From: Hippasteria phrygiana
Lineage: Eukaryota; Echinodermata; Asteroidea; Valvatida; Goniasteridae
Length of the DNA stretch: 64,000 nucleotides
NCBI GenBank assembly: GCA_037893225.1
Contig: JAZGUH010000087.1
Span: 434,001-498,000, forward strand
Reading direction: 5' to 3'
Positions 40,101 through 54,700 of the stretch are shown here, in pieces. How positions within the stretch are numbered: the first letter of the stretch is position 1; every line of letters starts with the position of its first letter. Both the position numbers and the translations under genes were made by a program. The notes under the pieces were generated by a model. The model saw only the letters and a list, made by a program, of their open reading frames with translations, was not told where the DNA came from and searched no databases.

Positions 40101-42434
40101 GCTACATGTTGCAATCATCGGCGGCTTCCCAGAGTTAAAACGTGTGGAGAAAATTCAAACCTCGCAATGTTAATTTTCTTTCCGGCCAACATCTGTGTAC
40201 ATATTACCGTCTATTTATTGCTCCATGCATGTCAAATTCCCTGGGGTATGGACTTGCTTTATTCATTCATAATTGCATGAAATATCAACCAAATGCAGTA
40301 TTTTTGACATGTATGGATAGCTTAGATCTGGCGCTACATGTTGCAATTATCGGCGGCTTCTTAGAGTTAACACTTGTGGAGAAAATTCAAACCTCGCAAT
40401 GTTAATTTTCTTTCCGGCCAACATCTGTGTACATATTACCGTCTATTTATTGCTCCATGCATGTCAAATTCCCTGGGGTATGGACTTGCTTTATTCATTC
40501 ATAATTGCATGAAATATCAACCAAATGCAGTATTTTTGACATGTATGGATAGCTTAGATCTGGCGCTACATGTTGCAATTATCGGCGGCTTCTTAGAGTT
40601 AACACTTGTGGAGAAAATTCAAACCTCGCAATGTTTATTTTCTTTCCGGCCAACATCTGTGTACATGTTACCGTCTATTTATTGCTCCATGCATGTCAAA
40701 TTCCCTGGGGTATGGACTTGCTTTATTCATTCATAATTGCATGAAATATCAACCAAATACAGTAATTTTGACATGTATGGATAGCTTAGATCTGGCGCTA
40801 CATGTTGCAATTATCGGCGGCTTCTTAGAGTTAAAACTTGTGGAGAAAATTCAAACCTCGCAATGTTTATTTTCTTTCCGGCCAACATCTGTGTGCATAT
40901 TACCTTCTATTTATTGCTCCATGCCTGTCAAATTCCCCAGGGTATGACTTGCTTTACTCATTCATAATTGCATGACATATCAACCAAATTCAGTAATTTT
41001 GACATGTATGGATAGCTTAGATCTGGCGCTACATGTTGCAATCATCGGCGGCTTCCCAGAGTTAAAACTTGTGGAGAAAATTCAAACCTCGCAATGTTAA
41101 TTTTCTTTCCGGCCAACATCTGTGTACATGTTACCGTCTATTTATTGCTCCATGCATGTCAAATTCCCTGGGGTATGGACTTGCTTTATTCATTCATAAT
41201 TGCATGAAATATTAACCAAATTCAGTAATTTTGACATGTATGGATAGCTTAGATCTGGCGCTACATGTTGCAATTATCGGCGGCTTCTTAGAGTTAACAC
41301 TTGTGGAGAAAATTCAAACCTCGCAATGTTTATTTTCTTTCCGGCCAACATCTGTGTACATGTTACCGTCTATTTATTGCTCCATGCCTGTCAAATTCCC
41401 TGGGGTATGGACTTGCTTTACTCATTCATAATTGCATGAAATATCAACCAAATTCAGTAATTTTGACATGTATGGATAGCTTAGATCTGGCGCTACATGT
41501 TGCAATCATCGGCGGCTTCCCAGAGTTAAAACTTGTGGAGAAAATTCAAACCTCGCAATGTTTATTTTCTTTCCAGCCAACATCTGTGTGCATATTACCG
41601 TCTATTTATTGCTCCATGCATGTCAAATTCCCTGGGGTATGGACTTGCTTTACTCATTCATAATTGCATGAAATATCAACCAAATTCAGTAATTTTGACA
41701 TGTATGGATAGCTTAGATCTGGCGCTACATGTTGCAATTATCGGCGGCTTCTTAGAGTTAACACTTGTGGAGAAAATTCAAACCTCGCAATGTTTATTTT
41801 CTTTCCGGCCAACATCTGTGTACATGTTACCGTCTATTTATTGCTCCATGCCTGTCAAATTCCCTGGGGTATGGACTTGCTTTACTCATTCATAATTGCA
41901 TGAAATATCAACCAAATTCAGTAATTTTGACATGTATGGATAGCTTAGATCTGGCGCTACATGTTGCAATTATCGGCGGCTTCTTAGAGTTAAAACTTGT
42001 GGAGAAAATTCAAACCTCGCAATGTTTATTTTCTTTCCAGCCAACATCTGTGTACATGTTACCGTCTATTTATTGCTCCATGCATGTCAAATTCCATGGG
42101 GTATGGACTTGCTTTACTCATTCATAATTGCATGAAATATCAACCAAATTCAGTAATTTTGACATGTATGGATAGCTTAGATCTGGCGCTACATGTTGCA
42201 ATTATCGGCGGCTTCTTAGAGTTAAAACTTGTGGAGAAAATTCAAACCTCGCAATGTTTATTTTCTTTCCGGCCAACATCTGTGTACATGTTACCGTCTA
42301 TTTATTGCTCCATGCCTGTCAAATTCCCTGGGGTATGGACTTGCTTTACTCATTCATAATTGCATGAAATATCAACCAAATTCAGTAATTTTGACATGTA
42401 TGGATAGCTTAGATCTGGCGCTACATGTTGCAAT
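36144..42434. repeat. HOR: 14-mer of 3246 bp, about 1.9 copies
   Basis: 36144-39188 matches 39390-42434 at an offset of 3246 (14 x 232 minus 2). Two substitutions were seen: T at 38661 (GAAATTTC) versus A at 41907, and CCGGCC near 38793 versus CCAGCC near 42039. Both copies contain the AAACGTGTGG marker (36896, 40142), the consecutive A monomers, GCATGACAT near 37730 and 40976, and AATATTAACC near 37970 and 41215. The copies end in Q monomers spaced 1160 bases apart. Confidence 0.86.
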
Positions 42435-44006
42435 TATCGGCGGCTTCCCAGAGTTAAAACTTGTGGAGAAAATTCAAACCTCGCAATGTTTATTTTCTTT
42501 CCAGCCAACATCTGTGTGCATATTACCGTCTATTTATTGCTCCATGCATGTCAAATTCCCTGGGGTATGGACTTGCTTTACTCATTCATAATTGCATGAA
42601 ATATCAACCAAATTCAGTAATTTTGACATGTATGGATAGCTTAGATCTGGCGCTACATGTTGCAATTATCGGCGGCTTCTTAGAGTTAACACTTGTGGAG
42701 AAAATTCAAACCTCGCAATGTTTATTTTCTTTCCGGCCAACATCTGTGTACATGTTACCGTCTATTTATTGCTCCATGCCTGTCAAATTCCCTGGGGTAT
42801 GGACTTGCTTTACTCATTCATAATTGCATGAAATATCAACCAAATTCAGTAATTTTGACATGTATGGATAGCTTAGATCTGGCGCTACATGTTGCAATTA
42901 TCGGCGGCTTCTTAGAGTTAACACTTGTGGAGAAAATTCAAACCTCGCAATGTTTATTTTCTTTCCGGCCAACATCTGTGTACATGTTACCGTCTATTTA
43001 TTGCTCCATGCCTGTCAAATTCCCTGGGGTATGGACTTGCTTTACTCATTCATAATTGCATGAAATATCAACCAAATTCAGTAATTTTGACATGTATGGA
43101 TAGCTTAGATCTGGCGCTACATGTTGCAATTATCGGCGGCTTCTTAGAGTTAAAACTTGTGGAGAAAATTCAAACCTCGCAATGTTTATTTTCTTTCCGG
43201 CCAACATCTGTGTGCATATTACCTTCTATTTATTGCTCCATGCCTGTCAAATTCCCCAGGGTATGACTTGCTTTACTCATTCATAATTGCATGAAATATC
43301 AACCAAATTCAGTAATTTTGACATGTATGGATAGCTTAGATCTGGCGCTACATGTTGCAATCATCGGCGGCTTCCCAGAGTTAAAACTTGTGGAGAAAAT
43401 TCAAACCTCGCAATGTTAATTTTCTTTCCGGCCAACATCTGTGTACATATTACCGTCTATTTATTGCTCCATGCATGTCAAATTCCCTGGGGTATGGACT
43501 TGCTTTATTCATTCATAATTGCATGAAATATCAACCAAATGCAGTATTTTTGACATGTATGGATAGCTTAGATCTGGCGCTACATGTTGCAATTATCGGC
43601 GGCTTCTTAGAGTTAACACTTGTGGAGAAAATTCAAACCTCGCAATGTTTATTTTCTTTCCGGCCAACATCTGTGTACATGTTACCGTCTATTTATTGCT
43701 CCATGCATGTCAAATTCCCTGGGGTATGGACTTGCTTTACTCATTCATAATTGCATGAAATATCAACCAAATACAGTAATTTTGACATGTATGGATAGCT
43801 TAGATCTGGCGCTACATGTTGCAATTATCGGCGGCTTCTTAGAGTTAAAACTTGTGGAGAAAATTCAAACCTCGCAATGTTTATTTTCTTTCCGGCCAAC
43901 ATCTGTGTGCATATTACCTTCTATTTATTGCTCCATGCCTGTCAAATTCCCTGGGGTATGGACTTGCTTTACTCATTCATAATTGCATGAAATATCAACC
44001 AAATGC

Positions 44007-46398
44007 AGTAATTTTGACATGTATGTATAGCTTAGATCTGGCGCTACATGTTGCAATTATCGGCGGCTTCCCAGAGTTAAAACTTGTGGAGAAAATTCAA
44101 ACCTCGCAATGTTTATTTTCTTTCCAGCCAACATCTGTGTGCATATTACCGTCTATTTATTGCTCCATGCATGTCAAATTCCCTGGGGTATGGACTTGCT
44201 TTACTCATTCATAATTGCATGAAATATCAACCAAATTCAGTAATTTTGACATGTATGGATAGCTTAGATCTGGCGCTACATGTTGCAATTATCGGCGGCT
44301 TCTTAGAGTTAACACTTGTGGAGAAAATTCAAACCTCGCAATGTTTATTTTCTTTCCGGCCAACATCTGTGTACATGTTACCGTCTATTTATTGCTCCAT
44401 GCCTGTCAAATTCCCTGGGGTATGGACTTGCTTTACTCATTCATAATTGCATGAAATATCAACCAAATTCAGTAATTTTGACATGTATGGATAGCTTAGA
44501 TCTGGCGCTACATGTTGCAATCATCGGCGGCTTCCCAGAGTTAAAACTTGTGGAGAAAATTCAAACCTCGCAATGTTTATTTTCTTTCCGGCCAACATCT
44601 GTGTACATGTTACCGTCTATTTATTGCTCCATGCATGTCAAATTCCCTGGGGTATGGACTTGCTTTACTCATTCATAATTGCATGAAATATCAACCAAAT
44701 TCAGTAATTTTGACATGTATGGATAGCTTAGATCTGGCGCTACATGTTGCAATTATCGGCGGCTTCTTAGAGTTAAAACTTGTGGAGAAAATTCAAACCT
44801 CGCAATGTTTATTTTCTTTCCGGCCAACATCTGTGTGCATATTACCTTCTATTTATTGCTCCATGCCTGTCAAATTCCCCAGGGTATGACTTGCTTTACT
44901 CATTCATAATTGCATGAAATATCAACCAAATTCAGTAATTTTGACATGTATGGATAGCTTAGATCTGGCGCTACATGTTGCAATCATCGGCGGCTTCCCA
45001 GAGTTAAAACTTGTGGAGAAAATTCAAACCTCGCAATGTTAATTTTCTTTCCGGCCAACATCTGTGTACATATTACCGTCTATTTATTGCTCCATGCATG
45101 TCAAATTCCCTGGGGTATGGACTTGCTTTATTCATTCATAATTGCATGAAATATCAACCAAATGCAGTATTTTTGACATGTATGGATAGCTTAGATCTGG
45201 CGCTACATGTTGCAATTATCGGCGGCTTCTTAGAGTTAACACTTGTGGAGAAAATTCAAACCTCGCAATGTTTATTTTCTTTCCGGCCAACATCTGTGTA
45301 CATGTTACCGTCTATTTATTGCTCCATGCCTGTCAAATTCCCTGGGGTATGGACTTGCTTTACTCATTCATAATTGCATGAAATATCAACCAAATGCAGT
45401 AATTTTGACATGTATGTATAGCTTAGATCTGGCGCTACATGTTGCAATTATCGGCGGCTTCCCAGAGTTAAAACTTGTGGAGAAAATTCAAACCTCGCAA
45501 TGTTTATTTTCTTTCCAGCCAACATCTGTGTGCATATTACCGTCTATTTATTGCTCCATGCATGTCAAATTCCCTGGGGTATGGACTTGCTTTACTCATT
45601 CATAATTGCATGAAATATCAACCAAATTCAGTAATTTTGACATGTATGGATAGCATAGATCTGGCGCTACATGTTGCAATTATCGGCGGCTTCTTAGAGT
45701 TAACACTTGTGGAGAAAATTCAAACCTCGCAATGTTTATTTTCTTTCCGGCCAACATCTGTGTACATGTTACCGTCTATTTATTGCTCCATGCCTGTCAA
45801 ATTCCCTGGGGTATGGACTTGCTTTACTCATTCATAATTGCATGAAATATCAACCAAATTCAGTAATTTTGACATGTATGGATAGCTTAGATCTGGCGCT
45901 ACATGTTGCAATTATCGGCGGCTTCTTAGAGTTAAAACTTGTGGAGAAAATTCAAACCTCGCAATGTTTATTTTCTTTCCGGCCAACATCTGTGTGCATA
46001 TTACCTTCTATTTATTGCTCCATGCCTGTCAAATTCCCCAGGGTATGACTTGCTTTACTCATTCATAATTGCATGAAATATCAACCAAATTCAGTAATTT
46101 TGACATGTATGGATAGCTTAGATCTGGCGCTACATGTTGCAATCATCGGCGGCTTCCCAGAGTTAAAACGTGTGGAGAAAATTCAAACCTCGCAATGTTA
46201 ATTTTCTTTCCGGCCAACATCTGTGTACATATTACCGTCTATTTATTGCTCCATGCATGTCAAATTCCCTGGGGTATGGACTTGCTTTATTCATTCATAA
46301 TTGCATGAAATATCAACCAAATGCAGTATTTTTGACATGTATGGATAGCTTAGATCTGGCGCTACATGTTGCAATTATCGGCGGCTTCTTAGAGTTAA
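44007..46398. repeat. Displaced duplicate: second copy of the 2392-bp block
   Basis: Second copy of the block at 34733-37124. It is followed directly by the 5100-bp HOR, with which it overlaps by about 530 bases. Just before it, 43.45-44.0 kb resembles 28.15-28.7 kb (monomers with NACAG followed by GTGTGCAT/CCTTCT full-length monomers), so a small piece of the middle zone seems to be embedded here. Confidence 0.82.
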
Positions 46399-47328
46399 AA
46401 CTTGTGGAGAAAATTCAAACCTCGCAATGTTTATTTTCTTTCCGGCCAACATCTGTGTGCATATTACCTTCTATTTATTGCTCCATGCCTGTCAAATTCC
46501 CCAGGGTATGACTTGCTTTACTCATTCATAATTGCATGAAATATCAACCAAATTCAGTAATTTTGACATGTATGGATAGCTTAGATCTGGCGCTACATGT
46601 TGCAATCATCGGCGGCTTCCCAGAGTTAAAACGTGTGGAGAAAATTCAAACCTCGCAATGTTAATTTTCTTTCCGGCCAACATCTGTGTACATATTACCG
46701 TCTATTTATTGCTCCATGCATGTCAAATTCCCTGGGGTATGGACTTGCTTTATTCATTCATAATTGCATGAAATATCAACCAAATGCAGTATTTTTGACA
46801 TGTATGGATAGCTTAGATCTGGCGCTACATGTTGCAATTATCGGCGGCTTCTTAGAGTTAACACTTGTGGAGAAAATTCAAACCTCGCAATGTTTATTTT
46901 CTTTCCGGCCAACATCTGTGTACATGTTACCGTCTATTTATTGCTCCATGCATGTCAAATTCCCTGGGGTATGGACTTGCTTTATTCATTCATAATTGCA
47001 TGAAATATCAACCAAATACAGTAATTTTGACATGTATGGATAGCTTAGATCTGGCGCTACATGTTGCAATTATCGGCGGCTTCTTAGAGTTAAAACTTGT
47101 GGAGAAAATTCAAACCTCGCAATGTTTATTTTCTTTCCGGCCAACATCTGTGTGCATATTACCTTCTATTTATTGCTCCATGCATGTCAAATTCCCTGGG
47201 GTATGGACTTGCTTTATTCATTCATAATTGCATGAAATATCAACCAAATTCAGTAATTTTGACATGTATGGATAGCTTAGATCTGGCGCTACATGTTGCA
47301 ATTATCGGCGGCTTCCCAGAGTTAAAAC

Positions 47329-49648
47329 TTGTGGAGAAAATTCAAACCTCGCAATGTTTATTTTCTTTCCAGCCAACATCTGTGTGCATATTACCGTCTA
47401 TTTATTGCTCCATGCATGTCAAATTCCCTGGGGTATGGACTTGCTTTACTCATTCATAATTGCATGAAATATCAACCAAATTCAGTAATTTTGACATGTA
47501 TGGATAGCTTAGATCTGGCGCTACATGTTGCAATTATCGGCGGCTTCTTAGAGTTAACACTTGTGGAGAAAATTCAAACCTCGCAATGTTTATTTTCTTT
47601 CCGGCCAACATCTGTGTACATGTTACCGTCTATTTATTGCTCCATGCCTGTCAAATTCCCTGGGGTATGGACTTGCTTTACTCATTCATAATTGCATGAA
47701 ATATCAACCAAATTCAGTAATTTTGACATGTATGGATAGCTTAGATCTGGCGCTACATGTTGCAATTATCGGCGGCTTCTTAGAGTTAAAACTTGTGGAG
47801 AAAATTCAAACCTCGCAATGTTTATTTTCTTTCCGGCCAACATCTGTGTACATGTTACCGTCTATTTATTGCTCCATGCATGTCAAATTCCATGGGGTAT
47901 GGACTTGCTTTACTCATTCATAATTGCATGAAATATCAACCAAATTCAGTAATTTTGACATGTATGGATAGCTTAGATCTGGCGCTACATGTTGCAATTA
48001 TCGGCGGCTTCTTAGAGTTAAAACTTGTGGAGAAAATTCAAACCTCGCAATGTTTATTTTCTTTCCGGCCAACATCTGTGTACATGTTACCGTCTATTTA
48101 TTGCTCCATGCCTGTCAAATTCCCTGGGGTATGGACTTGCTTTACTCATTCATAATTGCATGAAATATCAACCAAATTCAGTAATTTTGACATGTATGGA
48201 TAGCTTAGATCTGGCGCTACATGTTGCAATCATCGGCGGCTTCCCAGAGTTAAAACTTGTGGAGAAAATTCAAACCTCGCAATGTTAATTTTCTTTCCGG
48301 CCAACATCTGTGTACATGTTACCGTCTATTTATTGCTCCATGCATGTCAAATTCCCTGGGGTATGGACTTGCTTTATTCATTCATAATTGCATGAAATAT
48401 CAACCAAATTCAGTAATTTTGACATGTATGGATAGCTTAGATCTGGCGCTACATGTTGCAATTATCGGCGGCTTCCCAGAGTTAAAACTTGTGGAGAAAA
48501 TTCAAACCTCGCAATGTTTATTTTCTTTCCAGCCAACATCTGTGTGCATATTACCGTCTATTTATTGCTCCATGCATGTCAAATTCCCTGGGGTATGGAC
48601 TTGCTTTACTCATTCATAATTGCATGAAATATCAACCAAATTCAGTAATTTTGACATGTATGGATAGCTTAGATCTGGCGCTACATGTTGCAATTATCGG
48701 CGGCTTCTTAGAGTTAACACTTGTGGAGAAAATTCAAACCTCGCAATGTTTATTTTCTTTCCGGCCAACATCTGTGTACATGTTACCGTCTATTTATTGC
48801 TCCATGCCTGTCAAATTCCCTGGGGTATGGACTTGCTTTACTCATTCATAATTGCATGAAATATCAACCAAATTCAGTAATTTTGACATGTATGGATAGC
48901 TTAGATCTGGCGCTACATGTTGCAATTATCGGCGGCTTCTTAGAGTTAAAACTTGTGGAGAAAATTCAAACCTCGCAATGTTTATTTTCTTTCCGGCCAA
49001 CATCTGTGTACATGTTACCGTCTATTTATTGCTCCATGCATGTCAAATTCCATGGGGTATGGACTTGCTTTACTCATTCATAATTGCATGAAATATCAAC
49101 CAAATTCAGTAATTTTGACATGTATGGATAGCTTAGATCTGGCGCTACATGTTGCAATTATCGGCGGCTTCTTAGAGTTAAAACTTGTGGAGAAAATTCA
49201 AACCTCGCAATGTTTATTTTCTTTCCGGCCAACATCTGTGTGCATATTACCTTCTATTTATTGCTCCATGCCTGTCAAATTCCCCAGGGTATGACTTGCT
49301 TTACTCATTCATAATTGCATGAAATATCAACCAAATTCAGTAATTTTGACATGTATGGATAGCTTAGATCTGGCGCTACATGTTGCAATCATCGGCGGCT
49401 TCCCAGAGTTAAAACTTGTGGAGAAAATTCAAACCTCGCAATGTTAATTTTCTTTCCGGCCAACATCTGTGTACATATTACCGTCTATTTATTGCTCCAT
49501 GCATGTCAAATTCCCTGGGGTATGGACTTGCTTTATTCATTCATAATTGCATGAAATATCAACCAAATGCAGTATTTTTGACATGTATGGATAGCTTAGA
49601 TCTGGCGCTACATGTTGCAATTATCGGCGGCTTCTTAGAGTTAACACT
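47329..49648. repeat. 5-mer of 1160 bp marked by Q monomers
   Basis: Q monomers (CCAGCC, GTGTGCATATTACCG) begin at 47329 and 48489, 1160 bases apart, each followed by a monomer ending C230 and then monomers with CCATGGGG. The same five-monomer series occurs at 38287-39446 (Q at 38287 and 39447), and again at 52429 and 53589 in the second 5100-bp copy. It is an older unit that the larger HORs have carried along. Confidence 0.8.
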
Positions 49649-50806
49649 TGTGGAGAAAATTCAAACCTCGCAATGTTTATTTTCTTTCCGGCCAACATCT
49701 GTGTACATGTTACCGTCTATTTATTGCTCCATGCCTGTCAAATTCCCTGGGGTATGGACTTGCTTTACTCATTCATAATTGCATGAAATATCAACCAAAT
49801 ACAGTAATTTTGACATGTATGGATAGCTTAGATCTGGCGCTACATGTTGCAATGATCGGCGGCTTCCCAGAGTTAAAACTTGTGGAGAAAATTCAAACCT
49901 CGCAATGTTTATTTTCTTTCCGGCCAACATCTGTGTGCATATTACCTTCTATTTATTGCTCCATGCCTGTCAAATTCCCTGGGGTATGGACTTGCTTTAC
50001 TCATTCATAATTGCATGAAATATCAACCAAATACAGTAATTTTGACATGTATGTATAGCTTAGATCTGGCGCTACATGTTGCAATTATCGGCGGCTTCTT
50101 AGAGTTAACACTTGTGGAGAAAATTCAAACCTCGCAATGTTTATTTTCTTTCCGGCCAACATCTGTGTACATGTTACCGTCTATTTATTGCTCCATGCCT
50201 GTCAAATTCCCTGGGGTATGGACTTGCTTTACTCATTCATAATTGCATGAAATATCAACCAAATTCAGTAATTTTGACATGTATGGATAGCATAGATCTG
50301 GCGCTACATGTTGCAATTATCGGCGGCTTCTTAGAGTTAACACTTGTGGAGAAAATTCAAACCTCGCAATGTTTATTTTCTTTCCGGCCAACATCTGTGT
50401 ACATGTTACCGTCTATTTATTGCTCCATGCCTGTCAAATTCCCTGGGGTATGGACTTGCTTTACTCATTCATAATTGCATGAAATATCAACCAAATTCAG
50501 TAATTTTGACATGTATGGATAGCTTAGATCTGGCGCTACATGTTGCAATTATCGGCGGCTTCTTAGAGTTAAAACTTGTGGAGAAAATTCAAACCTCGCA
50601 ATGTTTATTTTCTTTCCGGCCAACATCTGTGTGCATATTACCTTCTATTTATTGCTCCATGCCTGTCAAATTCCCCAGGGTATGACTTGCTTTACTCATT
50701 CATAATTGCATGAAATATCAACCAAATTCAGTAATTTTGACATGTATGGATAGCTTAGATCTGGCGCTACATGTTGCAATCATCGGCGGCTTCCCAGAGT
50801 TAAAAC

Positions 50807-51732
50807 GTGTGGAGAAAATTCAAACCTCGCAATGTTAATTTTCTTTCCGGCCAACATCTGTGTACATATTACCGTCTATTTATTGCTCCATGCATGTCAA
50901 ATTCCCTGGGGTATGGACTTGCTTTATTCATTCATAATTGCATGAAATATCAACCAAATGCAGTATTTTTGACATGTATGGATAGCTTAGATCTGGCGCT
51001 ACATGTTGCAATTATCGGCGGCTTCTTAGAGTTAAAACTTGTGGAGAAAATTCAAACCTCGCAATGTTTATTTTCTTTCCGGCCAACATCTGTGTGCATA
51101 TTACCTTCTATTTATTGCTCCATGCCTGTCAAATTCCCCAGGGTATGACTTGCTTTACTCATTCATAATTGCATGAAATATCAACCAAATTCAGTAATTT
51201 TGACATGTATGGATAGCTTAGATCTGGCGCTACATGTTGCAATCATCGGCGGCTTCCCAGAGTTAAAACGTGTGGAGAAAATTCAAACCTCGCAATGTTA
51301 ATTTTCTTTCCGGCCAACATCTGTGTACATATTACCGTCTATTTATTGCTCCATGCATGTCAAATTCCCTGGGGTATGGACTTGCTTTATTCATTCATAA
51401 TTGCATGAAATATCAACCAAATGCAGTATTTTTGACATGTATGGATAGCTTAGATCTGGCGCTACATGTTGCAATTATCGGCGGCTTCTTAGAGTTAAAA
51501 CTTGTGGAGAAAATTCAAACCTCGCAATGTTTATTTTCTTTCCGGCCAACATCTGTGTGCATATTACCTTCTATTTATTGCTCCATGCCTGTCAAATTCC
51601 CCAGGGTATGACTTGCTTTACTCATTCATAATTGCATGAAATATCAACCAAATTCAGTAATTTTGACATGTATGGATAGCTTAGATCTGGCGCTACATGT
51701 TGCAATCATCGGCGGCTTCCCAGAGTTAAAAC
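50807..51732. repeat. A-D dimer of 463 bp, two tandem copies
   Basis: 50807-51269 and 51270-51732 are the same A+D pair (232 + 231). Both begin with AAACGTGTGG upstream and end A230 rather than C230. A third copy lies at 46170-46632 and a fourth at 55907-56369. Where two dimers adjoin, D monomers are only 463 bases apart (50576, 51039, 51502), the closest spacing in the window. This is the shortest recent tandem duplication visible. Confidence 0.85.
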
Positions 51733-54700
51733 GTGTGGAGAAAATTCAAACCTCGCAATGTTAATTTTCTTTCCGGCCAACATCTGTGTACATATTACCG
51801 TCTATTTATTGCTCCATGCATGTCAAATTCCCTGGGGTATGGACTTGCTTTATTCATTCATAATTGCATGAAATATCAACCAAATGCAGTATTTTTGACA
51901 TGTATGGATAGCTTAGATCTGGCGCTACATGTTGCAATTATCGGCGGCTTCTTAGAGTTAACACTTGTGGAGAAAATTCAAACCTCGCAATGTTTATTTT
52001 CTTTCCGGCCAACATCTGTGTACATGTTACCGTCTATTTATTGCTCCATGCATGTCAAATTCCCTGGGGTATGGACTTGCTTTATTCATTCATAATTGCA
52101 TGAAATATCAACCAAATACAGTAATTTTGACATGTATGGATAGCTTAGATCTGGCGCTACATGTTGCAATTATCGGCGGCTTCTTAGAGTTAAAACTTGT
52201 GGAGAAAATTCAAACCTCGCAATGTTTATTTTCTTTCCGGCCAACATCTGTGTGCATATTACCTTCTATTTATTGCTCCATGCATGTCAAATTCCCTGGG
52301 GTATGGACTTGCTTTATTCATTCATAATTGCATGAAATATCAACCAAATTCAGTAATTTTGACATGTATGGATAGCTTAGATCTGGCGCTACATGTTGCA
52401 ATTATCGGCGGCTTCCCAGAGTTAAAACTTGTGGAGAAAATTCAAACCTCGCAATGTTTATTTTCTTTCCAGCCAACATCTGTGTGCATATTACCGTCTA
52501 TTTATTGCTCCATGCATGTCAAATTCCCTGGGGTATGGACTTGCTTTACTCATTCATAATTGCATGAAATATCAACCAAATTCAGTAATTTTGACATGTA
52601 TGGATAGCTTAGATCTGGCGCTACATGTTGCAATTATCGGCGGCTTCTTAGAGTTAACACTTGTGGAGAAAATTCAAACCTCGCAATGTTTATTTTCTTT
52701 CCGGCCAACATCTGTGTACATGTTACCGTCTATTTATTGCTCCATGCCTGTCAAATTCCCTGGGGTATGGACTTGCTTTACTCATTCATAATTGCATGAA
52801 ATATCAACCAAATTCAGTAATTTTGACATGTATGGATAGCTTAGATCTGGCGCTACATGTTGCAATTATCGGCGGCTTCTTAGAGTTAAAACTTGTGGAG
52901 AAAATTCAAACCTCGCAATGTTTATTTTCTTTCCGGCCAACATCTGTGTACATGTTACCGTCTATTTATTGCTCCATGCATGTCAAATTCCATGGGGTAT
53001 GGACTTGCTTTACTCATTCATAATTGCATGAAATATCAACCAAATTCAGTAATTTTGACATGTATGGATAGCTTAGATCTGGCGCTACATGTTGCAATTA
53101 TCGGCGGCTTCTTAGAGTTAAAACTTGTGGAGAAAATTCAAACCTCGCAATGTTTATTTTCTTTCCGGCCAACATCTGTGTACATGTTACCGTCTATTTA
53201 TTGCTCCATGCCTGTCAAATTCCCTGGGGTATGGACTTGCTTTACTCATTCATAATTGCATGAAATATCAACCAAATTCAGTAATTTTGACATGTATGGA
53301 TAGCTTAGATCTGGCGCTACATGTTGCAATCATCGGCGGCTTCCCAGAGTTAAAACTTGTGGAGAAAATTCAAACCTCGCAATGTTAATTTTCTTTCCGG
53401 CCAACATCTGTGTACATGTTACCGTCTATTTATTGCTCCATGCATGTCAAATTCCCTGGGGTATGGACTTGCTTTATTCATTCATAATTGCATGAAATAT
53501 CAACCAAATTCAGTAATTTTGACATGTATGGATAGCTTAGATCTGGCGCTACATGTTGCAATTATCGGCGGCTTCCCAGAGTTAAAACTTGTGGAGAAAA
53601 TTCAAACCTCGCAATGTTTATTTTCTTTCCAGCCAACATCTGTGTGCATATTACCGTCTATTTATTGCTCCATGCATGTCAAATTCCCTGGGGTATGGAC
53701 TTGCTTTACTCATTCATAATTGCATGAAATATCAACCAAATTCAGTAATTTTGACATGTATGGATAGCTTAGATCTGGCGCTACATGTTGCAATTATCGG
53801 CGGCTTCTTAGAGTTAACACTTGTGGAGAAAATTCAAACCTCGCAATGTTTATTTTCTTTCCGGCCAACATCTGTGTACATGTTACCGTCTATTTATTGC
53901 TCCATGCCTGTCAAATTCCCTGGGGTATGGACTTGCTTTACTCATTCATAATTGCATGAAATATCAACCAAATTCAGTAATTTTGACATGTATGGATAGC
54001 TTAGATCTGGCGCTACATGTTGCAATTATCGGCGGCTTCTTAGAGTTAAAACTTGTGGAGAAAATTCAAACCTCGCAATGTTTATTTTCTTTCCGGCCAA
54101 CATCTGTGTACATGTTACCGTCTATTTATTGCTCCATGCATGTCAAATTCCATGGGGTATGGACTTGCTTTACTCATTCATAATTGCATGAAATATCAAC
54201 CAAATTCAGTAATTTTGACATGTATGGATAGCTTAGATCTGGCGCTACATGTTGCAATTATCGGCGGCTTCTTAGAGTTAAAACTTGTGGAGAAAATTCA
54301 AACCTCGCAATGTTTATTTTCTTTCCGGCCAACATCTGTGTGCATATTACCTTCTATTTATTGCTCCATGCCTGTCAAATTCCCCAGGGTATGACTTGCT
54401 TTACTCATTCATAATTGCATGAAATATCAACCAAATTCAGTAATTTTGACATGTATGGATAGCTTAGATCTGGCGCTACATGTTGCAATCATCGGCGGCT
54501 TCCCAGAGTTAAAACTTGTGGAGAAAATTCAAACCTCGCAATGTTAATTTTCTTTCCGGCCAACATCTGTGTACATATTACCGTCTATTTATTGCTCCAT
54601 GCATGTCAAATTCCCTGGGGTATGGACTTGCTTTATTCATTCATAATTGCATGAAATATCAACCAAATGCAGTATTTTTGACATGTATGGATAGCTTAGA

